Part shown: in pieces, positions 5,083 to 5,159 of the stretch
Layout of the letters: every line of letters begins with the position of its first letter
How positions within the stretch are numbered: the stretch's first letter is position 1
Assembly: GCA_024695185.1 (NCBI GenBank)
Contig: JAILIR010000224.1
Location: 1-5,159, forward strand
Direction of reading: 5' to 3'
DNA from: a bacterium
Lineage (GTDB): Bacteria; Bacillota_I; Bacilli_A; Acholeplasmatales; JAEDCM01
DNA length: 5,159 nucleotides
Position numbers and translations under genes: made by a program
The notes under the pieces: generated by a model
Database searches by the model: none
Seen by the model: the letters and a program-made list of their open reading frames with translations, nothing else
Told to the model about the DNA's origin: nothing

Positions 5083-5159
5083 CTATTCACCTAACTTTCT
5101 TAATTCTTCATTATATTTAATTGGTTGTTTTAAATTAATAATTGTTGGATTATTATATA
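5083..5159 (-). CDS. 3' end of an unidentified gene (partial)
   Basis: The last 24 codons of an open frame run in from the right edge and stop at TAG (5083-5085). The visible tail is hydrophilic and ends IKYNEELRKLGE. It ends one base before the ATG of the DUF6442-like gene, and that gene's ribosome site AGGTGA lies within its final codons, which argues for a real, translationally coupled gene. Too little is visible to name a family. Confidence 0.6.
   Translation of the reverse strand, partial: YNNPTIINLKQPIKYNEELRKLGE

Noticed and set aside
5082..5090. GTG start at 5090 for the DUF6442-like gene
   Set aside because: The GTG is part of the AGGTG ribosome site that serves the ATG at 5081, so the ATG start is preferred.
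1..5159. CRISPR arrays, tRNA or rRNA genes, insertion sequences, prophage or defence genes
   Set aside because: I looked for direct repeats with regular spacers, tRNA-like T-arm sequences, transposase motifs and terminal repeats on both strands and found none.

Overview
The window is about 70% A+T by eye, with short intergenic gaps, strong Shine-Dalgarno sequences and near-consensus sigma-A promoters. S4, HtpG and Maf all look like low-GC Gram-positive proteins. This suggests an uncultured Bacilli / Erysipelotrichia / RF39-Mollicutes-type bacterium. That placement is inferred from sequence character; there is no 16S gene here.

From left to right: (1) a minus-strand lipoprotein with about eight YD-like motifs (45-1049), with its own promoter and terminator; (2) minus-strand maf, a nucleotide pyrophosphatase (1124-1678); (3) minus-strand htpG, the bacterial Hsp90 (1732-3630), whose perfect sigma-A promoter is overlapped by a CIRCE operator for HrcA; (4) a divergent control region (3631-3912) that also holds the rpsD promoter and a roughly 150-nt leader; (5) plus-strand rpsD, ribosomal protein S4 (3913-4512), closed by a strong terminator; (6) a convergent, tightly packed minus-strand operon: the tail of an unidentified gene (5083-5159), a small three-helix membrane protein of DUF6442 type (4755-5081) and a 68-residue XRE/Cro-type regulator (4547-4753). 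Each gene in that operon is one nucleotide from the next.

Two things stand out, both at rpsD. First, the S4 reading frame is intact and full length (199 codons) except for one in-frame TGA at codon 15. This is TGA read as Trp (code 4), a nonsense mutation or sequencing error at a variable Leu position, or readthrough. No gene in the window uses TGA as its stop, but the other six Trp codons are TGG, so the evidence is split. Second, the rpsD leader can fold into an elaborate RNA: a long-range closing helix, two hairpins whose loops are complementary (a possible kissing interaction), a 9-bp anti-Shine-Dalgarno helix that forms a pseudoknot with the closing helix, and a segment resembling the 16S rRNA region bound by S4. 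That architecture fits translational autorepression by S4.

The heat-shock gene htpG and the ribosomal gene rpsD share one divergent promoter region but appear to be controlled separately: HrcA/CIRCE acts on the DNA for htpG, and S4 probably acts on the mRNA for rpsD.
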